Of a stretch of DNA of 64,000 nucleotides, positions 8,018-17,136 are shown in pieces. The translations under genes and the position numbers were made by a program. This stretch comes from Morganella psychrotolerans (GTDB taxonomy: Bacteria > Pseudomonadota > Gammaproteobacteria > Enterobacterales > Enterobacteriaceae). The notes under the pieces were generated by a model. That model had not been told where the DNA came from. It was given only the letters and a program-made list of their open reading frames with translations, and searched no databases. Location: assembly GCF_001676055.1 (NCBI RefSeq), contig NZ_LZEX01000001.1, forward strand, positions 434,001-498,000. Reading direction: 5' to 3'. The first letter of the stretch is position 1. Every line of letters begins with the position of its first letter.

Positions 8018-8386
8018 ATGTCAGAAAGTGTAGTGAACGACATCATCAAATGGCTGGAAACCCAATTACAGCGTAATGAAGGGATTAAAATCGATACTAT
8101 TGCGGATAAAAGTGGTTATTCAAAATGGCATCTTCAGCGCATTTTTAAAGATATCAAGGGATGCACGTTAGGTGAGTACGTCCGTAAACGCCGCTTGCTG
8201 GAAGCCGCTAAGTCCCTGCGTGACAATAATATGTCAATTCTGGACATCGCGTTACAATATGGCTTCAGCTCACAGGCAACTTTTACCCGAATCTTTAAAA
8301 AACACTTCAATACCACCCCGGCAAAATTCCGGGATAATGGTCAGTTACCGGAAACAAAACGTTTTATGGATTGCAAAGCATTCTGA
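8018..8386 (+). CDS. MarA/SoxS/RamA-type AraC-family transcriptional activator
   Basis: A 122-residue protein made only of the AraC DNA-binding domain, like MarA, SoxS, RamA, TetD and PqrA. The first helix-turn-helix is near IDTIADKSGYSKWHLQRIFKD (family hallmark YSKWHLQR), the second near ILDIALQYGFSSQATFTRIFKKHF. Such single-domain activators bind marboxes and raise efflux, porin-control and oxidative-stress genes; amounts are usually set by a dedicated repressor, which is not seen nearby. A GGGAGG site precedes the ATG. A Fur-box-like sequence upstream hints at iron control. I cannot tell which named member it is. Confidence 0.85.
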   Translation: MSESVVNDIIKWLETQLQRNEGIKIDTIADKSGYSKWHLQRIFKDIKGCTLGEYVRKRRLLEAAKSLRDNNMSILDIALQYGFSSQATFTRIFKKHFNTTPAKFRDNGQLPETKRFMDCKAF

Positions 8387-8398
8387 AAGCGTGAAATT

Positions 8399-8437
8399 AT
8401 CCCCGTCCGCCACTGAGCGACAAACGGGGATATTTTT
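8399..8437. terminator. Terminator between the MarA-like gene and lplA
   Basis: Arms ATCCCCGT and ACGGGGAT flank a 17-base loop, followed by ATTTTTATT on the plus strand. The position right after the regulator stop fits a rho-independent terminator; it overlaps the lplA stop. Confidence 0.65.
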
Positions 8438-9453
8438 ATTGCAGTTCTGTTTTCAGCCAATCTTTTAGCTGCTGCAATTCCTCTGCCCTGTCCGGATAAC
8501 GGTTTTCAAGATCGGACAAAATGTTACTTACGGCGTCTGAACTGTACCGTTCCCCGGTCAATAATGTCGCGAATTCCTCTAACGGTGCGGGGTCAAGACT
8601 GTCCGTAAAAAGCTGTGCGCGGGTAATGATGCCGCGCTCCACATCAAAGTGCAGCTCAATGCCGCCCCACTTAAAGCGGGAATCCAGTAAATGACTGAAT
8701 GCCGGCGCATTACCGAAATTCCATTCCCAACTGCTTTGTTTTGCAAATGTTTCCGCGAAACCGGGTAAGTCCGGCAGAGATTGCGGAGAAATGAGCTCAG
8801 CCTCAGCATTTTCACCGTAATAATCAAAAAATGCCGCTTTAATTGCATCGCATACCTGGTCATGGTCAATACCCGGCAGTATTTCAGCCAGATTAGTCAC
8901 CCGCGAACGAACGGATGTAATACCTTTTGCCTGTAATTTTTTCGGATCCGGATTCAGATAATCAGCCAGTCGGTTCAGATCGGCATTAATTAATACCGTG
9001 CCATGATGAAAACCGCGATCTTTTGTCTCGCGATACGCTGAACCGGAAATTTTCCGTTCCCCGTCAGCGGTTTCAACCACTAAATCGTTACGCCCGGATG
9101 CAGAAACGGAAATACCCAGCCGGGACAACCCGTCCAGAATAATATTGGTGGAAACCGTTTTATCATATTCCGGTTTTCCTGCCATAAAGGTAAAATTGGT
9201 ATTACCGAGATCATGAAATACAGCACCACCGCCACTGCTGCGCCGGGCTAATTTAATATTATCAGCATCCATTTTGCGGGTGTTACACTCTTTCCACGGG
9301 TTTTGTGCCCGCCCGATAACCACCGTGTCGTTATTGCGCCATAAAAAAAAGAACGCGCTGATCCGCAGGCATTTGCCGGAAAATACACTCTTCAACAGCA
9401 AGGTTAAACCACGGATCATAAGAATCAGAAATAAAAAGACGGAGCGATGTCAT
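8436..9453 (-). pseudogene. lplA: Lipoate-protein ligase A, interrupted by a +1 frameshift
   Basis: LplA activates free lipoate with ATP and attaches it to the E2 and GcvH lipoyl domains. The N-terminus starts at the ATG at 9453 (GGGAG site upstream) and reads [17 protein letters not shown] as in E. coli LplA, up to QRVLF. There a run of eight T (plus-strand A8 at 9343-9350) shifts the frame; E. coli has RVLFLWRN, which would need seven T. The rest continues in the next frame with the hallmarks [32 protein letters not shown] and a full C-terminal domain. As written, translation stops after about 40 residues. It may be a sequencing indel, phase variation or a true loss. Confidence 0.85.
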
Positions 9454-9540
9454 GTTGTCTCCCGGAAAAATAAGCTGCCATTACGATAGCATATTTACCC
9501 CGGTGATTTTGGCATTACGTGGAGTATACCGTGAGATAAA

Positions 9541-10026
9541 TTACAACCTGCGCGCCTGCCAGAATACTTTTTGCCAGTAAATATTATCAAGGCTCGAACG
9601 CATAACACCTTTACCGGTGGATGCATGAATAAATGCACGGTCTGAATCGTAAATACCCACATGCAGTCCATTTTCCCCGCTGCCGGTCTTAAAAAAAACC
9701 AGGTCGCCGGGCTGAAGATCATCAACATCAATACGGGTGCCGTATGTTGTCTGTGCTTTCGTTGTCCGGGGTAATGAAATAGCGAAGCGATCAAAGAAAG
9801 TCCGGTAAACGAAACCAGAGCAATCGATGCCGTTTAAATCCATTCCGCCATAATGATAAGGAGTGCCATGCCACTGTGATAATTGCTCACGTAATTGGGC
9901 AATCACCATTATCGGGTCGGATAATTCAGTTTTAACCGGCGGTGCGTGATATTTACGCGGGGATGATGAGCAGCCGACGACTACTAATATACAAACAAAA
10001 AGCAGACAACGGCACAGCATTTTCAT
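9541..10026 (-). CDS. nlpC: NlpC lipoprotein, NlpC/P60 peptidoglycan endopeptidase family
   Basis: A lipoprotein of 161 residues from the ATG at 10026 (a longer frame begins 69 bases upstream but would bury the signal peptide). The lipobox VVVGC ends a short hydrophobic signal. The NlpC/P60 domain follows, with catalytic cysteine in GIDCSGFV, histidine in GLHVGIYD and polar residue in FIHAST. It closely resembles E. coli NlpC, encoded next to btuD there. Here the arn locus separates the two. Expected to cleave peptide cross-links in the periplasm. Confidence 0.88.
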   Translation of the reverse strand: MKMLCRCLLFVCILVVVGCSSSPRKYHAPPVKTELSDPIMVIAQLREQLSQWHGTPYHYGGMDLNGIDCSGFVYRTFFDRFAISLPRTTKAQTTYGTRIDVDDLQPGDLVFFKTGSGENGLHVGIYDSDRAFIHASTGKGVMRSSLDNIYWQKVFWQARRL

Positions 10027-10129
10027 ATTCTCATTCCCGTATGTAAACTGACTTTCAACCCGCATACTGTATTGATATCTGCGGGTGAAAGTCAATATTC
10101 AGAGCATATATCCGTCATACGACAGGAAG

Positions 10130-11827
10130 TTAAGGCATTTTACGGTAATAAAGTAACATCAGATTGTCGTCTGTAATAACTTTATCCGCGGGCACAACAT
10201 CGTTTTCATCAATGCCGTGGCGATCGCGTAATATCAGCGAGACGTCGCCTGTTTTACGGGCATTTTCCAGCCAGGATTCGAAATCATTATGAGAAATAAA
10301 TTTTGATTTTGCATCCGGATAACGCTCACTCAACCCGTATTTCAGTTCACCGGTCCGATCAAACTGATAAATATCGCTGCGTTTTAATTCCCAGGCCACA
10401 GCCGTTCCGACACCGACGCTGTTAACCAGGATATAACGGGATGATTTCAGTATATCCATATTATTCTGAATAAATATCTGCGGCAGATTCGCCCGCTCTG
10501 TCCGGTTTGGTAATATTGAACCCGCGCATAAACTGATGGCAAGGGTACAAAATGCTGCCAGCATCCAGTAACGACATCCTTTTATCAGTGTCAGAACAGA
10601 AACGGCTATCCAGAAAATAAAAACACCAATCGCGATAATAAATTTCCCGCGCTCTTCTGCTGAGTAAACCAGGGTATTTTCCAGGTTATTAATCACCAAC
10701 AAACTGATTATGGCGCAGCAGCCAAAAATAATATTTACCCACGCATTAATTTTAAATATAGCTACCGACTGTTTTTTTATCAGTGTATGAATATAGGCCG
10801 CCATCAGCAATGTCAGCGGAGCTATCACCGGCAAAATATAGGTTAGTAATTTGCCTTTCGCGATACTGAAAAATAAAAACGGCAATACTGTCCAGCAAAG
10901 CAGAAAAAACAAGGGTTTATTTTCATGGCGTTGTTGCCAGCCCTGCTTTAATGCCCCGAATAAAAATCCGCTCCAGGGTAAAACGCCGGCAAATAAAATC
11001 GGCACAAAAAACCAGAATGGTGACAGATTTTGTGCATTCTCACTCATAAAGCGCTGAATATGCTCAACAACGACAAAATAGCGCCAGAAATCCGGCTCAG
11101 CCCGGTACACAGCCAACGCCCACGGCAATACAATAAGGCCGGCAGCAACAATACCCATCCAGCAATAGCAGAGCATTGTTTTGAAGCGCCGGTAAAAAAT
11201 ATGGATAGGTACCAGGGCTATCACCGGCAGCACCAGCGCCAGAAAACCCTTGGTCATCAGTGCCATACCACATGCCAGCCCGAACGCTATCCAGTAGCCT
11301 GACAGCGCCCTGCGTGATTGTGCAACAATCAGACCGTAACTCAGGTAAATAACCAGTGTTACCCACATCGTCAGGATAGGATCCAGCGTACTGTATGTTC
11401 CCAGCGAAAATACCAGCAGCATACTGACATAAAGCAGTGCACCGGTACGGGCGATAGCCTTATCACCCCACATTTTTACCGCCAGCCGGTAAACCAGCAG
11501 TGTGCTGACCATAGTTGAGAACAGGACACCGAAACGCACCGCAAACTGAGTATGACCAAACAGCATCTGGCTGAGGTTATTAACCCAATAACCGGCAACC
11601 GGTTTTTCGAAATAGCGGACATCCAGCAAATGCGGCACAACCCAGTTACCGCTGCTCAGCATCTCCCGGCTGACTTCCGCATAACGGGTTTCATCCGGCT
11701 GCCACAGAAACCGGAATTCCAAAGGCAGAAAATAGGTAATAACAACAAAGAGTAAGAATAGCCCGGTCCACATTACGGCTGAAGGATAACCGACTGACGG
11801 CACTGACTTAGGGTAATTCACATCCAC
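10130..11827 (-). CDS. arnT: Second ArnT-type aminoarabinose transferase (ArnT2)
   Basis: A 565-residue inner-membrane glycosyltransferase of the PMT/ArnT family with about twelve helices and a soluble C-terminal domain. The N-terminal loop WQPDETRYAEVSREML and the FEKPVAGYWVNN segment match ArnT, which moves 4-amino-4-deoxy-L-arabinose from undecaprenyl phosphate to lipid A. It is a clear paralogue of the arnT at 14575, divergent in the C-terminal half. GGAGG precedes the ATG. It is cut off from the arn operon by the IS200/IS605-type element and probably has its own promoter. Substrate preference cannot be told from sequence. Confidence 0.87.
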   Translation of the reverse strand: MDVNYPKSVPSVGYPSAVMWTGLFLLFVVITYFLPLEFRFLWQPDETRYAEVSREMLSSGNWVVPHLLDVRYFEKPVAGYWVNNLSQMLFGHTQFAVRFGVLFSTMVSTLLVYRLAVKMWGDKAIARTGALLYVSMLLVFSLGTYSTLDPILTMWVTLVIYLSYGLIVAQSRRALSGYWIAFGLACGMALMTKGFLALVLPVIALVPIHIFYRRFKTMLCYCWMGIVAAGLIVLPWALAVYRAEPDFWRYFVVVEHIQRFMSENAQNLSPFWFFVPILFAGVLPWSGFLFGALKQGWQQRHENKPLFFLLCWTVLPFLFFSIAKGKLLTYILPVIAPLTLLMAAYIHTLIKKQSVAIFKINAWVNIIFGCCAIISLLVINNLENTLVYSAEERGKFIIAIGVFIFWIAVSVLTLIKGCRYWMLAAFCTLAISLCAGSILPNRTERANLPQIFIQNNMDILKSSRYILVNSVGVGTAVAWELKRSDIYQFDRTGELKYGLSERYPDAKSKFISHNDFESWLENARKTGDVSLILRDRHGIDENDVVPADKVITDDNLMLLYYRKMP

Positions 11828-11968
11828 AACAACCTCCGGCAGACAAACTAATTAATGGCGTTACACATGCATAACGTTCCGGCAACGCACAAATAAGACC
11901 GACACCGGGAATAATAATTCACAGTGCCGTAAAGTATTTTTGTTATAACGGAAAAAGGTTGGAGGAAA

Positions 11969-11985
11969 ATTAATACGGACTTAAC
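11969..11985 (+). promoter_or_regulatory. PmrA-box-like direct repeat upstream of the second arnT
   Basis: ATTAAT-N5-CTTAAC resembles the PmrA consensus YTTAAK-N5-YTTAAK with two mismatches and the right 5-base spacer. It lies about 140 bases before the second arnT start, between that gene and the IS-type element. Short motif in AT-rich DNA, so chance is a real alternative. Confidence 0.3.
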
Positions 11986-12000
11986 GGTAACGATATCTTA

Positions 12001-12120
12001 TTGACATCCTCCCCGCCCTAAAGGGCGAGGATTCCTACAGTGTTCAGACCGAAGTCTGACTCACTTCGGCGGGTTCCTGCTTCACCGAGCGGCCTAAAGC
12101 TGCCATCTCTCCACAGGCTA
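12001..12120 (-). ncRNA. Putative omega RNA (TnpB guide scaffold) at the tnpB end
   Basis: In IS605-family elements the 3' part of the tnpB transcript and the adjoining element end form the omega RNA, whose last bases are guide copied from flanking DNA. Here the transcript would run on the minus strand through the hairpin at 12014-12027 and end at GAGGATGTCAA (position 12001). The guide would then be host DNA read from 12000 downward, starting TAAGATATCGTTACC. Extent and processing are inferred from family knowledge. Confidence 0.4.
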
Positions 12121-13252
12121 ACGCAGCATGCCCTGCCGCTAAAATATTACGAGCGCCGTTTATATCGGCGTTCTCCCTGTATCCACATTCCAGACACTCA
12201 AATTTACTTTGTGACTGGCGGTTTTCTTTCGCTGTATGACCACAGCAGGCGCATTTCTGACTGGTGTAGGCTGGATTAATTTCCAGCACCTGACCACCTC
12301 GCCAGAGCTGCTTGTACTCAAGCTGGCGGCGCAGTTCGTACCAACCCTGATCTAATATCGAACGGTTTAAGCCTGATTTTGCACGGACGTTGCGCCCATG
12401 CTGGCTTACCGTACCCGCAGCCGACTTTGACATGTTGGCTACCTTCAAGTCTTCAATGACGATCATTGCGTGGTTTTTGCTGATTGTCGTGCTGACTTTG
12501 TGAAGGTAGTCGCGCCGGATGTTTGCGATATGAGAGTGCAGGTTTTGTACTTTGCGTTTGGCCTTCTTCCAGTTGTTGCTGAACTTCACCTTACGGCTCA
12601 TTTCACGCTGGAGTCTGGCGAGTTTCTTCTGATTGGCTTTAAAGCTGTTTACAGGCGGGTAGATAGTGCCGTCGGACAGCGTGGCGAGCTTTGTTATCCC
12701 CGCATCCAGTCCCACCATCGACGTGGAGGCGTGAACCGGTTCAGTGACTTCATATTCTGTCTGGACGCTGATATACCACTTGCCGCATGACTGGCTGACA
12801 GTGACATTCTTCACCTCACCCACAACCTGACGGCTGTTGCGGTAGCTAATCCAGCCCAGTTTTGGCAAGGAAATTCGGCTATTGTCCTGATCGAGTTTTA
12901 CGCCCTGCGGATAGCGGAACGCATCATTCTGACCGCGTTTTTTAAAGCGTGGGAATGAGGCTCGTTTCTGGAAAAAGTTTTTATAGGCGCGTTCAAGATC
13001 TTTTAGCACTTGCTGCAAAGGCTGAGATGGCGCTTCTTTCAACCATTGGGATTCAGGTGTTTTTTTCCACTCAACCAACCATGCAGCCATTTTTACATAG
13101 GGAAGGTATTTTTTACCCGCCTCATGGTTTTCGTTCTGCAAGGCCAGTGATTTGTTGAATACAAAACGACAAGCCCCGGCGAAGCGCCGCATATCACGCT
13201 CTTGCTGACCATTGGGTCTTAACTGGAATTTGAAGGCTTGTAGTCGTTTCAT
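12044..13252 (-). CDS. tnpB: TnpB RNA-guided nuclease of an IS605-family element
   Basis: A 402-residue protein with an N-terminal OrfB helix-turn-helix region (about 1-60), a central wedge and a split RuvC nuclease domain. RuvC acidic residues visible: D183 (GLDAGITK), E267 (VIEDLK) and D363 (NADINGA). A zinc ribbon lies between the last two, with C334/C337 and C353/C356. All catalytic residues are present and length is normal, so it is probably an active nuclease that uses an RNA from the element end. Not needed for transposition itself. Confidence 0.92.
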   Translation of the reverse strand: MKRLQAFKFQLRPNGQQERDMRRFAGACRFVFNKSLALQNENHEAGKKYLPYVKMAAWLVEWKKTPESQWLKEAPSQPLQQVLKDLERAYKNFFQKRASFPRFKKRGQNDAFRYPQGVKLDQDNSRISLPKLGWISYRNSRQVVGEVKNVTVSQSCGKWYISVQTEYEVTEPVHASTSMVGLDAGITKLATLSDGTIYPPVNSFKANQKKLARLQREMSRKVKFSNNWKKAKRKVQNLHSHIANIRRDYLHKVSTTISKNHAMIVIEDLKVANMSKSAAGTVSQHGRNVRAKSGLNRSILDQGWYELRRQLEYKQLWRGGQVLEINPAYTSQKCACCGHTAKENRQSQSKFECLECGYRENADINGARNILAAGHAALACGEMAALGRSVKQEPAEVSQTSV

Positions 13253-13275
13253 ATGGAAGATTATATTTTTGGCCT

Positions 13276-13692
13276 ATGACAAAAGAAACCGATATTCGTC
13301 GAGGAAGACACTGTACTTTCCTGATGCATGCTCACTTGGTGTTTGTTGCCAAGTATCGACGCAAAATATTTGATCAGGATGCTATTGAGAAGCTACGGAG
13401 CTACTTCAACAGCGTATGCGCCGATTTTGATGTTGAACTGGTCGAGATGGACGGTGAAGGTGACCATGTTCATTTGCTAGTCAACTACCCACCAAAATTA
13501 GCGGTATCCAGTTTGGTTAACAGCCTCAAAGGAGTGTCTAGTCGATTGCTTCGTCGTGATCGCCCAGACATTGCGGCACGTTATTACTACAAAGGCGTCC
13601 TGTGGACTCCAGGTTACTTTGCCAGTAGTTGCGGCGGAGCGCCAATATCCATCATCCGGCAATACATTGAGCAACAGCAAACACCCAGTTAG
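13276..13692 (+). CDS. tnpA: TnpA, Y1 HUH transposase of IS200/IS605 family
   Basis: A 138-residue single-strand DNA transposase. The HUH motif is H64-V-H66 (EGDHVHLLV) and the nucleophile is Y130 in the last helix (IIRQYIEQ). It works as a dimer that recognises the subterminal hairpins and moves the element during replication. Divergent from tnpB with 23 bases between the starts. Intact, so the element may be mobile. Confidence 0.92.
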   Translation: MTKETDIRRGRHCTFLMHAHLVFVAKYRRKIFDQDAIEKLRSYFNSVCADFDVELVEMDGEGDHVHLLVNYPPKLAVSSLVNSLKGVSSRLLRRDRPDIAARYYYKGVLWTPGYFASSCGGAPISIIRQYIEQQQTPS

Positions 13693-13813
13693 GTAGAAAA
13701 CCGTGCCTTATATCCCCGGCCTGAAGGCCGAGGTTTTACGGCACACCTGATAAAGCCGCGGAACTGGCCGTTAACCTGACAACACAAGGAGATTACGGTT
13801 ATATATCTATTTA

Positions 13814-14218
13814 TTACATAGACTTATCTTTCACTACTTTATCTTTACTATGGATAAGCCAGACACCGGAAAGGATAAAAATAATTCCGGTACTTTTTAT
13901 CAGGGAAATACCTTCATTGAACCAGGGAAGAAATGCCGCCAGAAGATAGACAAAAACATAACTCAGGCTGATGAGCGGATACGCTTTATTCAGGGGAAGA
14001 TCCCGCAGGGCAAACAGCCAGCAGGCCATCGACAGCACGTACCCCGTCAACCCGGCAAATACAATGGCAAACGGCTGCCATTGTGATAACAACCAGCGGA
14101 ACTCCAGCCACTGTGTGCTGAGCGCAATATCAGGCAGTTGCATCACACCCAGTTTGAGCAGCAGTTGCGCCGCCGTGACAAACAGCACACTGCCGATAAC
14201 CCAGAGATAGCCCCGCAT
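13814..14218 (-). CDS. arnF: Undecaprenyl-phosphate-aminoarabinose flippase subunit ArnF
   Basis: A 134-residue small-multidrug-resistance-type membrane protein with four helices (for example LWVIGSVLFVTAAQLLLKLGVM and LISLSYVFVYLLAAFLPW). With ArnE it flips undecaprenyl-phosphate-L-Ara4N to the periplasmic face. I chose the ATG at 14218, which overlaps the arnE stop by one base (TGATG); a longer frame starting at 14272 would overlap arnE heavily. Last gene of the operon before the IS-type element. Confidence 0.85.
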   Translation of the reverse strand: MRGYLWVIGSVLFVTAAQLLLKLGVMQLPDIALSTQWLEFRWLLSQWQPFAIVFAGLTGYVLSMACWLFALRDLPLNKAYPLISLSYVFVYLLAAFLPWFNEGISLIKSTGIIFILSGVWLIHSKDKVVKDKSM

Positions 14219-14571
14219 CAGTGCCCCGCACCCATAAGAATAACGCCGGTGACAATCGCTGCCACACCGCACCAGTGCTTACGGGTAACGCGCTCACCAT
14301 ACAAAAATTGTGCAACCAGTGTGACCACCACAAAGTTAATACTCAGCATCGGATAGGCAATATTCAGCGGCATTACCTGTAACAGTTTCAGCCACAGCAA
14401 CATACCCAGCCCGAGCAGGAAAACAGCAAATATCAGCCAGTACAGGCCTTTACGCTTTGCATTTTCCTGCGCAGACTGCCAGATATCCACCGCCTGCTTC
14501 TGGCAAATCTGCCCGCCGCAGGTCAGGAAACTGACAATGATTAACAAGATGATTTGCTCGGTCACTGACAC
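14218..14571 (-). CDS. arnE: Undecaprenyl-phosphate-aminoarabinose flippase subunit ArnE
   Basis: A 117-residue EmrE-like membrane protein with four helices. The segment FLTCGGQICQKQA in helix 1 and PLNIAYPMLSINFVVV in helix 3 match ArnE. It partners ArnF. It starts three bases after the arnT stop and overlaps arnF by one base. Confidence 0.87.
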   Translation of the reverse strand: MSVTEQIILLIIVSFLTCGGQICQKQAVDIWQSAQENAKRKGLYWLIFAVFLLGLGMLLWLKLLQVMPLNIAYPMLSINFVVVTLVAQFLYGERVTRKHWCGVAAIVTGVILMGAGH

Positions 14572-14574
14572 ACC

Positions 14575-16236
14575 TTATTTCTGTTTATCATAGATATAGA
14601 GTGTCAGGCGACTGTTCTCCACCCGCTTGTCGGCAGGCGGCAGTTTGGCATCATAGGTATTGTTTTTATCCGTCACCAGCAGTGCGACCTGCCCTTTTTT
14701 GCGTGTTTCTGCAAGCCATTGCGCAAAGGTATCACTGTTCAGCAGACGGTACTGACTATCCGGATATTGCAGACCATAGGTCAGTTCACCTGAGTTATTC
14801 AGCAGGTAAATATCACCTCGCTTCAGTTCCCAGGCAAGACCGGCACCAATGCCGACACTGTTACTCACAATAAACGGACTTTGTTCCAGCTCAGTCATGT
14901 GCTGGCGGATAAAAGATTGCGGCAGTTTCGATTCAACCGAATGATTCGGAATTGCACTGCCGAACGTCAGGCTGATCACCAGAGAGCAGGATGCCGCCCA
15001 CAGCCAGTGTTTTGCTTTGAGCAGATAACAGAGATAGCCGATAATGCCCCAGATGGTGAACGCCACAATGCCGAGAACCACTTTTGACCACTCTTCCGGC
15101 TGATAAAGCGGTTTTTTTACCATATAACTGGCAATAATCAGCCCGATAACAGCTACCGCGCCAAAGGCAATGTTAAGTAACCCGTTTGCCTGCAGGGCTT
15201 TCATCCGGTGTTTGCGTACGCAATCCACACCGTATTTTGCGATCATCACAGCCAGCGGCGCCATCAGCGGCAGCATGTACGTCGGCAATTTGCCTTTTGC
15301 AATACTGAACAACAGAAAAGGCGCGACAAACCAGCAGAACAGGAAAAACATCGGCGGATTATTACGCCGCTCTGTCCAGCCCTTGGATAATGCGCCGGGC
15401 AGCAAAGCCAGCCACGGCAGGCAACCGGCGAGGATCACCGGCAGATAGTACCAGACAGGCGATGCATGCTGGGCATCTTCCCCGGAGAAGCGCTGGAAAT
15501 GCTCAACAATAATAAAATAGCGCCAGTAATCCGGTTCCTGCTGATGAATGGCTAACGCCCACGGCAGGCTTATCAGCACCGCCGCAATAATGGCCAGTGG
15601 TCCGAATTTCAGTAATTCAAGAAAGCGCCGCTGATATAACATCACCGGCAACATGGCAACTACAGGTATCGCCAGTGCAAGAAAGCCTTTGGTCATGAAA
15701 CCCATGCCACAGGCCACCCCCACCAAAAGCCAGGAGGTTATCTGCATCCTCAGACTTTCGGCTTTCAGCGCACGGAAACTGAACGCCATCGAGGCTATTA
15801 CCCACATGGCAAACATCGGGTCCAGCACACTGTAGGTGCCGACGCTGAAGACAAGGAACATGGAGATAAAGACAAGCGAAGCGACAAATGCAGTATGACG
15901 GTTGCGCCACATCCGCAGAGTCATCAGATACACCAGCAGAGTGCTGATAAGAATGCTGAATACGGAACCGGCACGGACAGCAAAATTGGTATGACCAAAA
16001 ATCATCTGGCTGATGTTGTTGACCCAGTAACCCGCCACCGGTTTTTCAAAATAACGCAGATCGAGTAAATTAGGGACGACCCAGTCACCCTGAACCAGCA
16101 TTTCACGGCTGATTTCCGCATAGCGGGTCTCATCCGGATGCCAGAGCAGACGATCATTGATCGGCAGAAGGTAGGTCAACACGAAAAAAAGAGCCAGTAA
16201 AAAGGCTCCGATTTTACTCGCCCGGTTATTCAGCAT
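14575..16236 (-). CDS. arnT: Lipid A 4-amino-4-deoxy-L-arabinose transferase ArnT
   Basis: A 553-residue inner-membrane glycosyltransferase, the usual ArnT length. The N-terminal WHPDETRYAEISREML and RYFEKPVAGYWVNN segments are the family's catalytic periplasmic loop, including the conserved D-E pair. About twelve helices precede a periplasmic C-terminal domain. It adds L-Ara4N to lipid A phosphates and so lowers binding of polymyxin. It sits in the standard arnD-arnT-arnE order, six bases after arnD. A paralogue lies beyond the IS-type element. Confidence 0.93.
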   Translation of the reverse strand: MLNNRASKIGAFLLALFFVLTYLLPINDRLLWHPDETRYAEISREMLVQGDWVVPNLLDLRYFEKPVAGYWVNNISQMIFGHTNFAVRAGSVFSILISTLLVYLMTLRMWRNRHTAFVASLVFISMFLVFSVGTYSVLDPMFAMWVIASMAFSFRALKAESLRMQITSWLLVGVACGMGFMTKGFLALAIPVVAMLPVMLYQRRFLELLKFGPLAIIAAVLISLPWALAIHQQEPDYWRYFIIVEHFQRFSGEDAQHASPVWYYLPVILAGCLPWLALLPGALSKGWTERRNNPPMFFLFCWFVAPFLLFSIAKGKLPTYMLPLMAPLAVMIAKYGVDCVRKHRMKALQANGLLNIAFGAVAVIGLIIASYMVKKPLYQPEEWSKVVLGIVAFTIWGIIGYLCYLLKAKHWLWAASCSLVISLTFGSAIPNHSVESKLPQSFIRQHMTELEQSPFIVSNSVGIGAGLAWELKRGDIYLLNNSGELTYGLQYPDSQYRLLNSDTFAQWLAETRKKGQVALLVTDKNNTYDAKLPPADKRVENSRLTLYIYDKQK

Positions 16237-16242
16237 GTAATG

Positions 16243-17136
16243 CTATCCCTCTTGTTGGCAGCCCAGCCAGCCTTCGCGGCCGGGGAAATTGCCCCGCACC
16301 ACTTTACCTGTCGGTAATGTTGATAAATCAGACGGCAGTAGTTCACTCAGCGGACAAAACCGGATATTTTCCGCTGTTATCCGTGTCAGCAGCGCTTCAA
16401 ACTGCGCGGCTTTGGACATTCCTTCCACTTCTGTATGGATGGTATAAACCGGAACACCCTGATCCTGTCTGATAGCATTCAGAATAAAGTCATTAAAATC
16501 AGCATCTGCAACCTGTGTGCCGACGACTTCATCATAGGTGGGCAGTGTAACAGGAATTTGCACTGTTCCGGTAGTCCCGTCTGCGAGAAGCGGACGAAAC
16601 GGGTGTGTTCCGCGGCAATCACTGTTATATGCAAATCCGAACGCTTGTTTGGCTTCAATAACCCGCTCATCCGCACGCCAGCCCGCCACTGCCGAGCACA
16701 GTACCGGTTGCCCGGTCGCCTGCGACAATGCATCGGTTCCGAGGCGGATTTGCTCTGTTATCTGCTCCGGTGACCAGCGGCCGATTTTCGCCTGCCAGCC
16801 CTGATGATCCCAGGCGTGCAGCCCGACTTCATGTCCGGCCTCCAGTGTTTGTTTCATCAGATAGCCGAGATCACGGGCTATTTTTTTACCCGGCCACGCA
16901 GTGCCTGCCAGTAAAATATCAAGACCGTAAAGTGAAGCGGCATTGGATCGCAGCATTTTCCACAGAAATTTGGGACGCAAAAGGCGCCACAAGTGGCGCC
17001 CCATGTTATCCGGCCCGACGCTGAAGAAAAAACTGGCTTTAATATCGTGCTGTGCAAATACTTTCAGTAACTGCGGCACGCCTTCCAGTGTGCCGCGGTA
17101 AGTATCAACATCAACCCGCAGGCCGGTGTTCTTCAT
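16243..17136 (-). CDS. arnD: Undecaprenyl-phosphate-formamidoarabinose deformylase ArnD
   Basis: A 297-residue NodB-like polysaccharide deacetylase. The N-terminal [15 protein letters not shown] carries the metal-binding D-x-D, and [13 protein letters not shown] carries the histidines of the metal site. It removes the formyl group from undecaprenyl-phosphate-L-Ara4FN on the cytoplasmic side. The start overlaps the arnA stop by one base. Length is normal. Confidence 0.92.
   Translation of the reverse strand: MKNTGLRVDVDTYRGTLEGVPQLLKVFAQHDIKASFFFSVGPDNMGRHLWRLLRPKFLWKMLRSNAASLYGLDILLAGTAWPGKKIARDLGYLMKQTLEAGHEVGLHAWDHQGWQAKIGRWSPEQITEQIRLGTDALSQATGQPVLCSAVAGWRADERVIEAKQAFGFAYNSDCRGTHPFRPLLADGTTGTVQIPVTLPTYDEVVGTQVADADFNDFILNAIRQDQGVPVYTIHTEVEGMSKAAQFEALLTRITAENIRFCPLSELLPSDLSTLPTGKVVRGNFPGREGWLGCQQEG

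Larger units (their letters stand above)
12001..13745. mobile_element. IS200/IS605-family insertion sequence with divergent tnpB and tnpA
   Basis: A roughly 1.75-kb element between arnF and the second arnT. It carries tnpB on the minus strand and tnpA on the plus strand, the arrangement of the IS605/IS608 group. The left boundary starts TTGACATCCTCCCC with a subterminal hairpin (CGCCC TAAA GGGCG, 12014-12027). The right side has a second hairpin (CCCCGGCC TGAA GGCCGAGG, 13714-13733). As expected for HUH elements there are no terminal inverted repeats or target duplication. Both proteins are intact. The right boundary is approximate. Confidence 0.85.

Noticed and set aside
12014-12027. Hairpin at the IS left end as an ordinary terminator
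   Set aside because: Its place at the element boundary and match to IS605-type ends fit a TnpA recognition hairpin better; there is no T run after it on either strand.
16435-16804. Long plus-strand frames opposite arnD, arnA, pheT, tmcA and others
   Set aside because: These are antisense shadows of well-supported genes with strong family matches on the minus strand.
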